64,000 bases of DNA from AC-32 sp963715575 (GTDB lineage: Bacteria > Actinomycetota > Thermoleophilia > Gaiellales > Gaiellaceae), in assembly GCA_963715575.1 (NCBI GenBank), contig OY970250.1, positions 186,001 through 250,000 on the forward strand. The letters are read 5' to 3'. The notes beneath the pieces are model-generated. The model saw only the letters and a list, made by a program, of their open reading frames with translations, was not told the DNA's origin and made no database searches. Position numbers and translations under genes: made by a program. Shown piece by piece: positions 42,317-51,101 of this stretch (positions are counted from its first letter, which is position 1; every line of letters starts with the position of its first letter).

Positions 42317-43574
42317 GAGTCACCGTGGCTTCCGAGACGCGGCCGACCGAGACGCCGTAGGCCGCCACGCGCATGCTCGTCTGCTTCTCCTCGTACACGT
42401 GCCAGGTCTCGTTGAAGGCTCGCGTGACGATGTCGCGCAGCTTCGAGTTCACCTCGGGCTCCTTCCAGAAGTACTCCTGGAGACCCTGAACCCACTCGAA
42501 GTACGAGACGACGACGCCGCCCGCGTTGGCGAGGATGTCCGGCAGGACGAGTACGCCCTTGTCCTCGAGGATCTCGTCCGCCGCCGGCGTGACCGGCCCG
42601 TTCGCGCCCTCGCAGACGATGCGCGCCTTCACCTGCGCCGCGTTGTCGGCGGTGATCACCTGCTCGAGCGCGCACGGCGCGAGCACGTCGCAGTCGAGCA
42701 GCAGCAGCTCCTCGTTGGTGATCTGCTCGGCGCCCTTGAAGCCGGCCAGCGAACCCGTCTCCTGCTTGTGCGCGATCGCGGCCGCAACGTCGATCCCGTT
42801 CGGGTTGTGCAGCCCGACTTGCGAGTCGGAGACGGCGATCACCGTCGCGCCCTCCTCGGCGAGGAACTTGGCGAGGAAGCTGCCGACGTTGCCGAAGCCC
42901 TGCACGGCGACGGTCAAGTCCTGCAGCTGCAGCTCCTTCTTCCGCACCGCTTCCTGGATGCAGTAGAGCGAGCCGCGCGCGGTCGCCTCGAGCCGCCCGA
43001 GCGAGCCGCCGACGTTCAGCGGTTTGCCGGTCACGACGCCGAGCACCGAGTGGCCCTTGTTCATCGAGTAGGTGTCGAAGATCCAGGCCATCACCGAGCC
43101 GTCGGTGCCGACGTCCGGAGCAGGGATGTCCTTCTCGGGCCCGATCTCGTTGATGATCTCGGTCGTGAAGCGGCGGGTCAGGCGCTCGAGCTCGCCGCGC
43201 GAGAGCTTCTTCGGGTCGCAGACGACGCCGCCCTTCGCGCCGCCGAATGGGATGTTCATCAGCGCGCACTTCCAGGTCATCCACATCGACAGAGCCTTGA
43301 CCTCGTCCAGCGTGACGTCCGGGTGGTAGCGGATGCCCCCCTTGGACGGGCCGCGCGCGATGTTGTGAGTGACGCGGTAGCCCTCGAACGCCTGGATCGT
43401 CCCGTCGTCCATCGTCACCGGGATCGAGACGACGACGGCCTTCTTGCACTCCTGCAGCACGTTCACGAGGCGCTGGTCGATCTCGAAGATGTCGGCCACG
43501 CGGCGCAGCTGCGCGCGGGCGATCTGGAACGGGTTCTCGCGAAGGTGGGACTCGGGCGCTTCGACGGTCGTCAC
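42300..43574 (-). CDS. gdhA: glutamate (Glu/Leu/Phe/Val family) dehydrogenase
   Basis: 424 aa from GTG at 43574. Signatures: EGYRVTHNIARGPSKGGIRY, PFGGAKGGVVCDPKKLS (substrate Lys and catalytic Lys region), PAPDVGTDGSVMAWIFD, NAD(P) loop VQGFGNVGSFLAKFLAE, and CEGANGPVTPAADEIL. It interconverts glutamate and 2-oxoglutarate plus ammonia. The start has no Shine-Dalgarno, and a TATACT box sits 10 bases upstream, suggesting a leaderless mRNA. It is flanked downstream by the thioredoxin-fold gene. Confidence 0.95.
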   Translation of the reverse strand: MTTVEAPESHLRENPFQIARAQLRRVADIFEIDQRLVNVLQECKKAVVVSIPVTMDDGTIQAFEGYRVTHNIARGPSKGGIRYHPDVTLDEVKALSMWMTWKCALMNIPFGGAKGGVVCDPKKLSRGELERLTRRFTTEIINEIGPEKDIPAPDVGTDGSVMAWIFDTYSMNKGHSVLGVVTGKPLNVGGSLGRLEATARGSLYCIQEAVRKKELQLQDLTVAVQGFGNVGSFLAKFLAEEGATVIAVSDSQVGLHNPNGIDVAAAIAHKQETGSLAGFKGAEQITNEELLLLDCDVLAPCALEQVITADNAAQVKARIVCEGANGPVTPAADEILEDKGVLVLPDILANAGGVVVSYFEWVQGLQEYFWKEPEVNSKLRDIVTRAFNETWHVYEEKQTSMRVAAYGVSVGRVSEATVTRGLYP

Positions 43575-43583
43575 AACTGAATG

Positions 43584-43589
43584 AGTATA
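43584..43589 (-). promoter_or_regulatory. putative -10 of gdhA (leaderless)
   Basis: TATACT on the minus strand at 43589-43584, 9 bases before the gdhA GTG at 43574. The expected start of transcription falls within about three bases of the GTG, and no Shine-Dalgarno is present, so the mRNA is probably leaderless. No clear -35 at the right distance. Confidence 0.4.
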
Positions 43590-43594
43590 GGCCC

Positions 43595-46135
43595 CTATCT
43601 GATGCGGAATGCGATCGTGCGGACCGTCGGCGGGGCCTTGCTCGTCGGGACCCCGACCAGGCGCACGGCGTAGCGCCCGGGGTCGAGCGGAGCGCCGGCC
43701 GGGCTCCGTCCGGTGAGGCCGATCGCGACGCGTCCTGGGAGCAGGTCGCGCAGCCGCGCGAGCAGGCCGAGCCGCTTACCGCCACGCCAGAGCTCGACGT
43801 CGAGCCTGCCGACCGGGTGCACCTCGGCGCCGACCGCGCTCGGTACGACGAGGCCGGCCTGCAGCGAGAGCACCGCCGGGGTCGTGTCGGAGGGCCTGAA
43901 CGAGGTCGCCGAGAGCGCGACGGCGGAGATCAGGTCTTGCCGCTGCGGGCCGAAGGTGATCGCCCACGGGATCTTCAGCGGGCCGGCGCCGCGGGCGACG
44001 AGCAGCACCGCACCCTCGGCCGAGCCGCCTTCGGGAGGCACGCCGTTCAGCTTCGCGCGCAGCGTCACCGGCGCGTGGCCGCCCGGCTTCAAGCGCACCC
44101 AGTGCGGCTTCGGCTCCAGCTCGAGGCCGCCACTACCGACGCTGCGGACGCGGACGAGCAGCGTGCGCGTCGAGACGTTCCGGACCTGCAGCCGCTGCGA
44201 GGCGTGCCAGCCGTCGCCCTCCGCGTGGCCGAACGCGAAGGCGACCGGGTCGGCGGTGATCTCGCCCGCCGCGCTCTGGCCGAGATCGACGAGCCCGGCG
44301 CCCTGGGCGGTGACGCTCTCGTCCTGGATCGAGCGCGCCTTGCCGGCCAGCAGGCTCCGCAGGTCGAGCGCCCGCAGGCCGGGGCGCACCTGGGCCAGGA
44401 CCGCCGCGGCCCCGGCGACCACCGCAGCCGCCGGGCTCGAGCCGTTGACCGTGCCGTAGCTCGGCGTGCCGTCCTCGTTCGCGCCCGGCTCGGAGGTCGT
44501 GAGCGCCACGCCTGGCGCGGCGAGCTCAGGTTTGACGCGGCCGTCGAAGGCGAGGCCGCGCGAGGAGAACGGTGCGATCCCGCCCTCGCTGGCGTTGTGC
44601 ACGACCCGCGGCAGGCCGATCGAGACGGCCGGGTGCTGGTCCTCCCTGATCGCGGCGAGTGCGGCCTGCGCGACACGCAGTGGAACGCTGACGACGGGGA
44701 TGTTCACCGCTTCGTCGACGCCGAGCCCGCCGGCGGGGAGCTCCGTCCCGTAGACGACCACGGCGGTCGCTCCCGCTCGCGCCGCGTACTCGATCACGAG
44801 CTGCGGGTCGGAGCCGCCGTCCACCAGCGCGGCGCGGTTGGCGACGAGACTGCGGCCATGGTCGTCGAAGAACGCGCGCAGGCTCGGGCCACCGGCCTGC
44901 GGCGCGGCTAGTTCCCGTTCGAGCGGGCGGTCGGAGACGACGGCGCCGGCAAGCGGCAAGGGCCGGTCGAGCACGAGGTCGAGCCCGACGCGAACTGCGA
45001 CCGGGACCTCCTCGGCGTCGGGGCGCAGGTCGACCGCGGCGACGGTGAGCGCTGCCGGCGCCCCACCTGGGCTCGAGATGCTGCCGAAGGCCGGCCCCGC
45101 GGGACCGTCGTTGCCGGCCGGCGCGACGACGAGCGTGTCGAGCTGCAGCGCGCCCTGGATCCCCCGCGCCTCGGGCGAGTCGCTGAAGGCGGCGTACGAG
45201 ACGGCCTCGCCGATCAGCGCGATCCGCGCCGCGTCGTGCGCGTCGCCGTCGAGGTTCGGGTCGACCGCACGCTCGAGGCCCGCGATCAGCTGGTCGGTGC
45301 GCGCGTAGACGGCCGAGCCGCCGGTGACCGCCGGCTGCCAGCCCGCGACGCGGATCGGCAGCACCGAGGCACCCGGCGCGACCCCGGTCACGCCGCCGGG
45401 GCCGCCCGCCCCGACGAGGATCCCGGCCATCTCGGTGCCGTGCCGCTCGAGCCGGTTCGAGCCGTCCGGGTTGGGCGCGGCGGTCGTGTCGGCGTCGTCG
45501 CCGACGAGGTCGATCCCGGGCAGGATGCGGCCGTTCAGGTACGGGTGGGCGCGGTCGACGCCGGTGTCGAGCAGCGCGATCGTCACGCCGCGCCCGTCGT
45601 AGCCGGGCAGCCGCAGCGCCGGCAGGCTGCTCGCCCCGCGCGCGACGCCCTTGCCGCCGAGCAGGGTCGAGGAGACGGAGGCCGGATAGGCCGGCCGCAC
45701 CGGGTAGACCCCGGCCACCTCGGGCCGGCGCTCCAGCACGGCAACCGCGCGGGCGTCGAGCGGCGCCGAGAAACCGTTCAGCACGCGCGAGTAGCTGAAC
45801 TGGACCCGTGGCCGGATCCCGCGCGTGCTCAGCTCCGAAAGCAGCTGCCGCTGGGCGGCGAGAGCGATGCGCGTCCACGTCCGCTCCTTGCGCTCGCTGG
45901 CGACGCCGCCGTTCAGCGCGACCCGCTGCGCCATCGAGGGCGAGCGGAGCACGACCAGCACGCGCTCGCCGACCGAGACCGCCGGGTGGGCGCCGCCGAC
46001 GAGCCCGTGCCACGACGACGCCTCCGAGGCGAGCGAGCGCTGCTTGGTGTCGCTGACGCCGAAGCCGACGACGAGCCCGGTCACCGCGAGCGCGAGGATC
46101 GCGAGGGCGACCTCAGAGAGCCGACGCGTAGGCAT
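43595..46135 (-). CDS. large secreted S8 (subtilisin-like) protease
   Basis: About 846 aa, ATG at 46135 (a TTG at 46144 would add three residues); 23-base overlap with tsaD. Signal helix (LSEVALAILALAVTGLVVGF). Inhibitor-like propeptide (about 60-150). Catalytic domain: D in IALLDTGVDRAHPYL, H in RHGTEMAGILVGAG, S in NGSSPAAAVVAGAAAVLA; an Asn in PAGNDGPAG. The consensus GTSMA is changed to NGSSPAAA but the Ser is kept. A PA insertion (VVVYGTELPAGGLG) lies in the catalytic domain, and a long beta-rich C-terminal half (about 600-846) follows. Role: extracellular proteolysis. Different from the other subtilase in the window. Confidence 0.9.
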   Translation of the reverse strand: MPTRRLSEVALAILALAVTGLVVGFGVSDTKQRSLASEASSWHGLVGGAHPAVSVGERVLVVLRSPSMAQRVALNGGVASERKERTWTRIALAAQRQLLSELSTRGIRPRVQFSYSRVLNGFSAPLDARAVAVLERRPEVAGVYPVRPAYPASVSSTLLGGKGVARGASSLPALRLPGYDGRGVTIALLDTGVDRAHPYLNGRILPGIDLVGDDADTTAAPNPDGSNRLERHGTEMAGILVGAGGPGGVTGVAPGASVLPIRVAGWQPAVTGGSAVYARTDQLIAGLERAVDPNLDGDAHDAARIALIGEAVSYAAFSDSPEARGIQGALQLDTLVVAPAGNDGPAGPAFGSISSPGGAPAALTVAAVDLRPDAEEVPVAVRVGLDLVLDRPLPLAGAVVSDRPLERELAAPQAGGPSLRAFFDDHGRSLVANRAALVDGGSDPQLVIEYAARAGATAVVVYGTELPAGGLGVDEAVNIPVVSVPLRVAQAALAAIREDQHPAVSIGLPRVVHNASEGGIAPFSSRGLAFDGRVKPELAAPGVALTTSEPGANEDGTPSYGTVNGSSPAAAVVAGAAAVLAQVRPGLRALDLRSLLAGKARSIQDESVTAQGAGLVDLGQSAAGEITADPVAFAFGHAEGDGWHASQRLQVRNVSTRTLLVRVRSVGSGGLELEPKPHWVRLKPGGHAPVTLRAKLNGVPPEGGSAEGAVLLVARGAGPLKIPWAITFGPQRQDLISAVALSATSFRPSDTTPAVLSLQAGLVVPSAVGAEVHPVGRLDVELWRGGKRLGLLARLRDLLPGRVAIGLTGRSPAGAPLDPGRYAVRLVGVPTSKAPPTVRTIAFRIR

Positions 46136-47066
46136 CCAGCGCAAGATAACCGGGCGGCGGGATTGCCTCGGCGTAGCGGGCGGCCGAGGCGATCATCGCG
46201 GCGTTGTCGGTGCAGAGCGCGAGCGGTGGCGCGTTTGCGTCCGGAAGCGCGGCGCGGAGCTCCGAGTTCGCGGCCACACCGCCCACGACGGCTACCCGCT
46301 CGGCCCCGGTCCGCTCGGCGGCCTCGAGCGTCCGGGCGACGAGCGCTCGCACGATCGCCCGCTGGTAGCTGGCGGCGAGATCGGCCCGCCGCGTCTCGGC
46401 CTGGTCGCCGAGCCCGCGCACCTCGTAGAGCAGCGCGGTCTTCACGCCAGAGAACGAGAAGTCGAGGCCCGGCACTCGTGCGACCGGGAAGTCGAACGCC
46501 TCGGGATCGCCCTCGCGCGCGAGCCGGTCGATCTCGGCGCCGCCGGGATAGCCGAGGCCGAGCAGCCGGGCGCCCTTGTCGAAGGCCTCGCCGGCCGCGT
46601 CGTCGAGCGTCGTCCCGAGCGGATGGAAGGCGCCGCGCTCGGGCACGTCCACGAGCAGCGTGTGCCCGCCGCTCGCGAGCAGGCAGAGAAACGGCGGCTC
46701 GAGCGGCTCCGGCTCGAGGTAGAGCGAGGCCACGTGCCCGTGCAGGTGGTTCACCGGGACGAGCGGCAGGCCGCGGGCCCAGGCGAGCGCCTTCGCCGCG
46801 GAAAGCCCGACGAGCAGCGCCCCGATCAGCCCCGGGCCCTGTGTGACGGCGACCGCGTCCACGTCGTCGAGTGAGTGGTCGCCGAGGGCCTCCTCGATGA
46901 CCGGCATCACGAGCTCAAGGTGCCGGCGAGACGCGACCTCGGGCACGACCCCGCCGAACCGCGCATGGAGGTCCGCTTGCGACGCGACGACGTTCGAGAC
47001 GATGCGACCATCGTCGACGAGCGCGGCGGCCGTCTCATCGCAACTCGTTTCGAGCCCGAAGATCAG
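46113..47066 (-). CDS. tsaD: tRNA N6-adenosine threonylcarbamoyltransferase TsaD
   Basis: 317 aa from CTG at 47066, which overlaps the rimI stop as CTGA; CTG followed by IFGLETSCDETAAALVDDG matches the usual TsaD start exactly, while the nearest GTG (47102) would add 12 unrelated residues. Metal site HLHGH (VPVNHLHGHVASLYLE) and ASNAM-type SGGHTLLVDV; VGGVAANSELR in the C-terminal part. It transfers threonylcarbamoyl to A37 of ANN tRNAs with TsaB and TsaE, whose genes are directly upstream. The C-terminal end overlaps the S8 gene. Confidence 0.96.
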   Translation of the reverse strand: MIFGLETSCDETAAALVDDGRIVSNVVASQADLHARFGGVVPEVASRRHLELVMPVIEEALGDHSLDDVDAVAVTQGPGLIGALLVGLSAAKALAWARGLPLVPVNHLHGHVASLYLEPEPLEPPFLCLLASGGHTLLVDVPERGAFHPLGTTLDDAAGEAFDKGARLLGLGYPGGAEIDRLAREGDPEAFDFPVARVPGLDFSFSGVKTALLYEVRGLGDQAETRRADLAASYQRAIVRALVARTLEAAERTGAERVAVVGGVAANSELRAALPDANAPPLALCTDNAAMIASAARYAEAIPPPGYLALDAYASAL

Positions 47067-47536
47067 GAGTGCGTCGCCGGCTCGGAGACGGGGTCCTTCC
47101 ACATGATCAGCGCGTCCTCGCGGTTGTCGGTGTAGTAGCCGCGCCGCACGCCGCGGGCCCGGAAGCCGAGCTCCTCGTAGAGCTTGATCGCCCCCGCGTT
47201 GGAGACGCGCACCTCGAGCGTGTAGCCGCGGCGCGAGCGGCCGGCGGTCAGCTCGAACAGGCGGGTCAGCAGCAGCGAGGCGATGCCCTGGCGGCGATGG
47301 CCGGGCGCGACCGCGACGTTCATCACGTGCCAGGCGTCGACGTAGCGGGAGATGATCAGGTAGCCGATCAGCTTGCCGCTGTCGGGCTCGAAGGCGCCGA
47401 GGCAGAGCGAGGACGGCTTGGCCAGCTCGCTCGCGAACATCGAGCGCGACCAGGGGGTCGGGTAGGAGCTGCGCTCGATCTCCTCGATCGAGTTCAGGTC
47501 GCGCAGCTCGAGCCGGCGGAGCTCGATCTCGGTCAT
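47063..47536 (-). CDS. rimI: ribosomal protein S18 alanine N-acetyltransferase RimI
   Basis: 157 aa from ATG at 47536 (ATGA overlap with tsaB). GNAT fold: LRRLELRDLNSIEEIERSSYPTPW (split) at the start, acetyl-CoA motif VAPGHRRQGIASLLLTRLFE, then LEVRVSNAGAIKLYEELGFR and a C-terminal GYYTDNREDALIM. RimI acetylates the N terminus of S18; the gene is commonly nested between tsaB and tsaD. Here its stop overlaps the tsaD CTG. Confidence 0.94.
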   Translation of the reverse strand: MTEIELRRLELRDLNSIEEIERSSYPTPWSRSMFASELAKPSSLCLGAFEPDSGKLIGYLIISRYVDAWHVMNVAVAPGHRRQGIASLLLTRLFELTAGRSRRGYTLEVRVSNAGAIKLYEELGFRARGVRRGYYTDNREDALIMWKDPVSEPATHS

Positions 47537-48117
47537 GCCTTCCGCTCCGCGTCGGGGATCCGCAGGTAGAGCGGCTCGACCTCGCCGGCCGGGCGGAAGT
47601 CGCGGGCCAGCTGGGCGTGGAAGCGGGCGTGCGGGAGATGGCGCACGTCGTCGTCAGGCGGCACCTCGGCGCCGTTGGCCTCGAGGATCCTCCGGTAGCG
47701 AACAGCGCCGCTGCCGACGCAGAGCGCCGCCCGGACCTCTCCCGGCGCGCACACCGTGGGCTCGCCGCCGACCAAAGTGAAGACCTCACGGCGGCCGCCG
47801 TCCACGACCGGCAGCGCTCCCGGAGCGCCTGCGGCGAGCGCGGCGAGCGTCGAAACGCCCGCGACCGGCAGCTCGAGCGCCAGCGCCAGCCCGCGCGCCG
47901 TCGCCAGGCCGAGCCGCAGGCCCGTGAAGCTCCCCGGCCCCGTGCCGACCACGATCCCTGTCAGCTCCGAGCGCTCCGCGCCGCTTGCGCGGAGCAGCTC
48001 GTCGGCGTCCTCGAGCACGGCGACCGCCCGGGAGACTCGCTCTCCCAGCACCTCCCCGTCCCGGACGAGCGCGGCGGTCGCAGCGCTCGTCGCGGTGTCA
48101 AACGCGAGTGTCAGCAC
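47533..48117 (-). CDS. tsaB: t6A biosynthesis protein TsaB
   Basis: 194 aa from GTG at 48117, overlapping tsaE by 20 bases. Actin-like fold: MLTLAFDTATSAATAALVRD, IVVGTGPGSFTGLRLGLATA (the conserved G-P-G-S-F-T-G-x-R), ARGLALALELPVAGVSTL. It scaffolds TsaD and TsaE in making t6A at position 37 of tRNAs reading ANN codons. Confidence 0.94.
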   Translation of the reverse strand: MLTLAFDTATSAATAALVRDGEVLGERVSRAVAVLEDADELLRASGAERSELTGIVVGTGPGSFTGLRLGLATARGLALALELPVAGVSTLAALAAGAPGALPVVDGGRREVFTLVGGEPTVCAPGEVRAALCVGSGAVRYRRILEANGAEVPPDDDVRHLPHARFHAQLARDFRPAGEVEPLYLRIPDAERKA

Positions 48118-48559
48118 CCCCGGAAAAACGGTCGAGCAGTGACGGGTCCGGACTCGCCAGCGTGATCAGCCTATGCGCGCGATCCATATGCGACAAACGT
48201 ACCTCCACTCGCGCCGCGGGGAGGGCATCGGCCGCCGCCTCGGGCCACTCGACGAAGCAGATCGCGTCCTCGAAGTAGGGCTCGAGGTCGCCCCACTCGG
48301 CCGCGGAGAAGCCCTCGAAGCGATAGAGGTCGAGGTGCGAGACGTCCACGGGCTCGGCCGGGTAGCGGTGGCCGATCGTGAACGTCGGGCTCGTGACGGG
48401 AACCGCCACCCCGAGCGCGCGGCACGCGCCGCGGACGAAGGTCGTCTTGCCGCTGCCGAGCTCGCCCGAGACCGTCACCACGTCGCCGCCCCGCAGGTCG
48501 CGCGCCAGCGCCGCCGCGACCGACTCCGTCTCCGCCGGCGAGGCGGAGATCGTCTCCAT
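48098..48559 (-). CDS. tsaE: tRNA t6A ATPase TsaE
   Basis: 153 aa from ATG at 48559, 2 bases after the uracil-DNA glycosylase stop. P-loop ATPase: GELGSGKTTFVRGACRALG (Walker A), VTSPTFTIGHRYP, VSHLDLYRF and FVEWPE. It drives TsaB-TsaD turnover. In this order tsaE-tsaB-rimI-tsaD is a complete operon with overlaps throughout. Confidence 0.94.
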   Translation of the reverse strand: METISASPAETESVAAALARDLRGGDVVTVSGELGSGKTTFVRGACRALGVAVPVTSPTFTIGHRYPAEPVDVSHLDLYRFEGFSAAEWGDLEPYFEDAICFVEWPEAAADALPAARVEVRLSHMDRAHRLITLASPDPSLLDRFSGGADTRV

Positions 48560-48561
48560 GC

Positions 48562-49224
48562 CTAGAACAGTCCGAGCTGGACCGCGGCGGGCTCCGCGGC
48601 GACCGGCGCGAGCAGCGGCTCGACCGTTGCGGGCTCGGCCGGCGGGCGGCCGAGCAGCTCCGGCAACCGGGCGAAGTCCTGCTCCAACACCTGCAGCATC
48701 CTCGGCGTGTACAGCGCAGCGGCCGGGTGGTAGAGCGGGTAGAGCAGCACGCGGCTGCCGCCGAGCGTGACCTCCTGCTCGGCGCCGTGCACGCGCGTGA
48801 TCCCGGCCGGCTTGCCCGAGAGCAGCTTGGTCGCGAAGTTGCCGAGCGTCGCCACGACCCGCGGCTGGATCAGCTCGATCTGGCGGAAGAGGTGGCTCTC
48901 GCAGGCCTGGATCTCGTCCGGGGCCGGGTCGCGGTTGCCCGGCGGGCGGCACTTGAGCACGTTGGCGATGTAGACGTTCCCGCGCTCGAGCCCGATCCCG
49001 GCCAGCAGCTTGTCGAGCAGCTTGCCGGCCTGGCCGACGAAGGGGTAGCCCTGCTTGTCCTCGTGGAACCCCGGCGCCTCGCCGACGAACATCAGGTCGG
49101 CCTGCGGGTCGCCGACGCCGAAGACGACCTGCGTGCGGCCCTGCGCGAGCCGGCAGCGCGTGCAGCCCGCGACCTGGCGCTCGAACGCCTCGAGCTCGGT
49201 CAGCTGTTGCTCAGCCGCAGCCAC
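48562..49224 (-). CDS. type-4 uracil-DNA glycosylase
   Basis: 220 aa. Fe-S ligand Cys in VAGCTRCRLAQGR, catalytic/uracil motif LMFVGEAPGFHEDKQGYPFV, then VYIANVLKCRPPGNRDP, HLFRQIELIQPRVVATLG and YPLYHPAAALY. The GEAPG motif marks family 4 (Udgb-like). It removes uracil from DNA. It overlaps the FmdB gene at its start by 14 bases and precedes tsaE. Confidence 0.94.
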   Translation of the reverse strand: MAAAEQQLTELEAFERQVAGCTRCRLAQGRTQVVFGVGDPQADLMFVGEAPGFHEDKQGYPFVGQAGKLLDKLLAGIGLERGNVYIANVLKCRPPGNRDPAPDEIQACESHLFRQIELIQPRVVATLGNFATKLLSGKPAGITRVHGAEQEVTLGGSRVLLYPLYHPAAALYTPRMLQVLEQDFARLPELLGRPPAEPATVEPLLAPVAAEPAAVQLGLF

Positions 49225-49414
49225 ACGAACCGCCGCAACAGCCGCCGGAAGACCCGAAGCTGGGCTGCTCGGCGGTGCCGTGCGTCGCGAAGACCGAGAA
49301 CTGCTTGCGCACCTTCGCGGAGGCGCAGTCCGGGCAGTCGGGCTCCTCGCCGTTCCGGACGAGCTCCTCGAAGTGCGACTCGCACTCCATGCAGACGTAT
49401 TCGTAGATCGGCAC
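49211..49414 (-). CDS. FmdB-type zinc-ribbon protein
   Basis: 67 aa from GTG at 49414. N-terminal VPIYEYVCMECESHFEELVR and CPDCASAKVRKQFSVFA: two CxxC pairs make a zinc ribbon as in the FmdB/CxxC_CXXC_SSSS family. A glycine/cysteine-rich tail (SSGGCCGGSCGCG) ends the protein. Function unknown; members sit next to varied repair and regulatory genes. Confidence 0.88.
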   Translation of the reverse strand: MPIYEYVCMECESHFEELVRNGEEPDCPDCASAKVRKQFSVFATHGTAEQPSFGSSGGCCGGSCGCG

Positions 49415-49463
49415 CGTGTCAGACCCTAGCAAGGGGTCCGCATCTTCGACCTCGAGTCGGACG

Positions 49464-51089
49464 TCAGGCACGCGGCAGCTGGAACCAGAAGGTCGAGCCC
49501 TCGCCGGGGCGCGAGCGGACGCCGATCGTGCCGCCCATCCGCTGCACCAGCTCGCGGCAGATGTAGAGCCCGAGGCCGGTGCCGCCGGGCACGGCGCGAT
49601 GCTGCGGGTCGGCGCGATAGAACTTCTCGAAGACGGCCTCCTGCTCGCCCGGCGGGATCCCGATTCCCTGGTCGGCCACTTCGACGCGCACGCTCGCGGC
49701 GGCCGGCACGGTGCTGACGACGACCTCGCCGCCGTCGGGTGAGTACTTGAGGGCGTTGTCGATCAGGTTGACAAGCACCTGCTCGATCCGGTCGCGGTCG
49801 CCGATCGCATCCGCCGATCCGTTCGTCGCGACGCTGAGCGAGATCGTCTCCGGCGCGTCGTGGCGCATCGTCTCGACCGCGTGGCTGACGAGCTGTGAGA
49901 GGTCGACGCGCTCGCTGTCGATGCGCAGGTCGCCGCGGTCGAGGCGGTTGGCGAGCAGCACCTCCTCGGTGATCTGCGTCAGCCGCGTGCCCTGGGCGCC
50001 GATCATCTCCAGCAGTTGGTGGCGCCGCTCGGGGCTCAGTGCGATGTCGTCTCGGAGGAGCGTCTTCGCCGCCCCGAGCACGGCCGTCATCGGCGTGCGC
50101 AGCTCGTGGGAGAGCGTCGCGATGAAGTCGCTCTTCGCCGCCTCGAGGCCGCGGTCGACGGTCAGGTCGCGGAAGGTGTAGACGACGCCGTTCGGGCTCC
50201 GGACGGCCACGAGCGAGAGCCAGAGCTCACTGCCGTCCACCTCGACCGGCAGCGTCACCGGGCGAGCGAGCTCGGGCTCCTCGGAGATCGGGATCTCGGC
50301 GGCGATCGCCTGCCAGTCGGCGAGCACCTCGCCCGCCTGCCGGCCGACCACGTCGTCGCGCGAGCACCCGGTGACGAGCTCCGCGGCCCGGTTCCAGAAG
50401 CGCAGCACGCCGTCGGGGTCGACCATCATCACGCCGTCGCCCACCGCCTCGAGCACACGCGCCGCCTGCTCGCGCGCGGCCGCCATCGCCTCGGCCCGCG
50501 CCCTGGCTGCGGCCTCGGCCTGCGCCTGCTCGTGGAGGCGCGCGTTGCGCACGGCCGCCGCCATCAGGCCGACGAGACCCTCGGCCAGGTCCAGCTGCTC
50601 CTCGTCGTAGCGGACGGTCTCGTGCATCAGCTGAACGACGCCGACGACCTCGCCCTCGTGCTTGACGGGGAGCATCAGCGCCGACTGCACGCCCGGCGGC
50701 CCCTCCTCCGGCAGCTTGCGCATGTGGCCCTCGCGGTCGACGTCGTAGTAGACCCCGGCCGGATCCTTGACCTGCTCGGGGACGTCGTTCTGGAGCAGCG
50801 GCTCGCCGGTCACGATCACGCGGCTCTGCATGCCCCCGCCCTCGCGGTTCAGCGGCAGCGGCGGCAGGATCGCGGGGTCGAGCTTGCCGCCGTCGACCCA
50901 GGCGTAGTCGCAGCTGATCAGCTCTTCGGCCGGGTCGAACGAGGAGACGATCACGCCGTTGTGCGGCACCGCCTCGGCGAGCAGCTCGTGGAAGCGGTCG
51001 TAGACGCGCTCCAGCTCGAGCGTCTCGTTCAGGTAGCTCGCGGCCGCGAGCAATAGCTCTGCCTTTTCAGCCCCCCGGTGACGGCCCAC
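49464..51089 (-). CDS. GAF-PAS sensor histidine kinase
   Basis: 541 aa. A GAF-like domain (about 20-190: LERVYDRFHELLAEAVPHNG, LMLPVKHEGEVVGVVQLM), a coiled coil with repeated ARAEAMAAAREQ, then PAS (about 215-320: VGDGVMMVDPDGVLRFWNRA), DHp with phospho-His in LSHELRTPMTAV, and ATPase with NLIDNALKYSP, DQGIGIPPGE and GTGLGLYICRELV. No membrane helix, so it is probably soluble. No adjacent response regulator. Start is near 51089 (GTG). Overlaps the divergent GNAT leader. Confidence 0.93.
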   Translation of the reverse strand: MGRHRGAEKAELLLAAASYLNETLELERVYDRFHELLAEAVPHNGVIVSSFDPAEELISCDYAWVDGGKLDPAILPPLPLNREGGGMQSRVIVTGEPLLQNDVPEQVKDPAGVYYDVDREGHMRKLPEEGPPGVQSALMLPVKHEGEVVGVVQLMHETVRYDEEQLDLAEGLVGLMAAAVRNARLHEQAQAEAAARARAEAMAAAREQAARVLEAVGDGVMMVDPDGVLRFWNRAAELVTGCSRDDVVGRQAGEVLADWQAIAAEIPISEEPELARPVTLPVEVDGSELWLSLVAVRSPNGVVYTFRDLTVDRGLEAAKSDFIATLSHELRTPMTAVLGAAKTLLRDDIALSPERRHQLLEMIGAQGTRLTQITEEVLLANRLDRGDLRIDSERVDLSQLVSHAVETMRHDAPETISLSVATNGSADAIGDRDRIEQVLVNLIDNALKYSPDGGEVVVSTVPAAASVRVEVADQGIGIPPGEQEAVFEKFYRADPQHRAVPGGTGLGLYICRELVQRMGGTIGVRSRPGEGSTFWFQLPRA

Positions 51090-51101
51090 GTCGTGTTCAT
51101 C

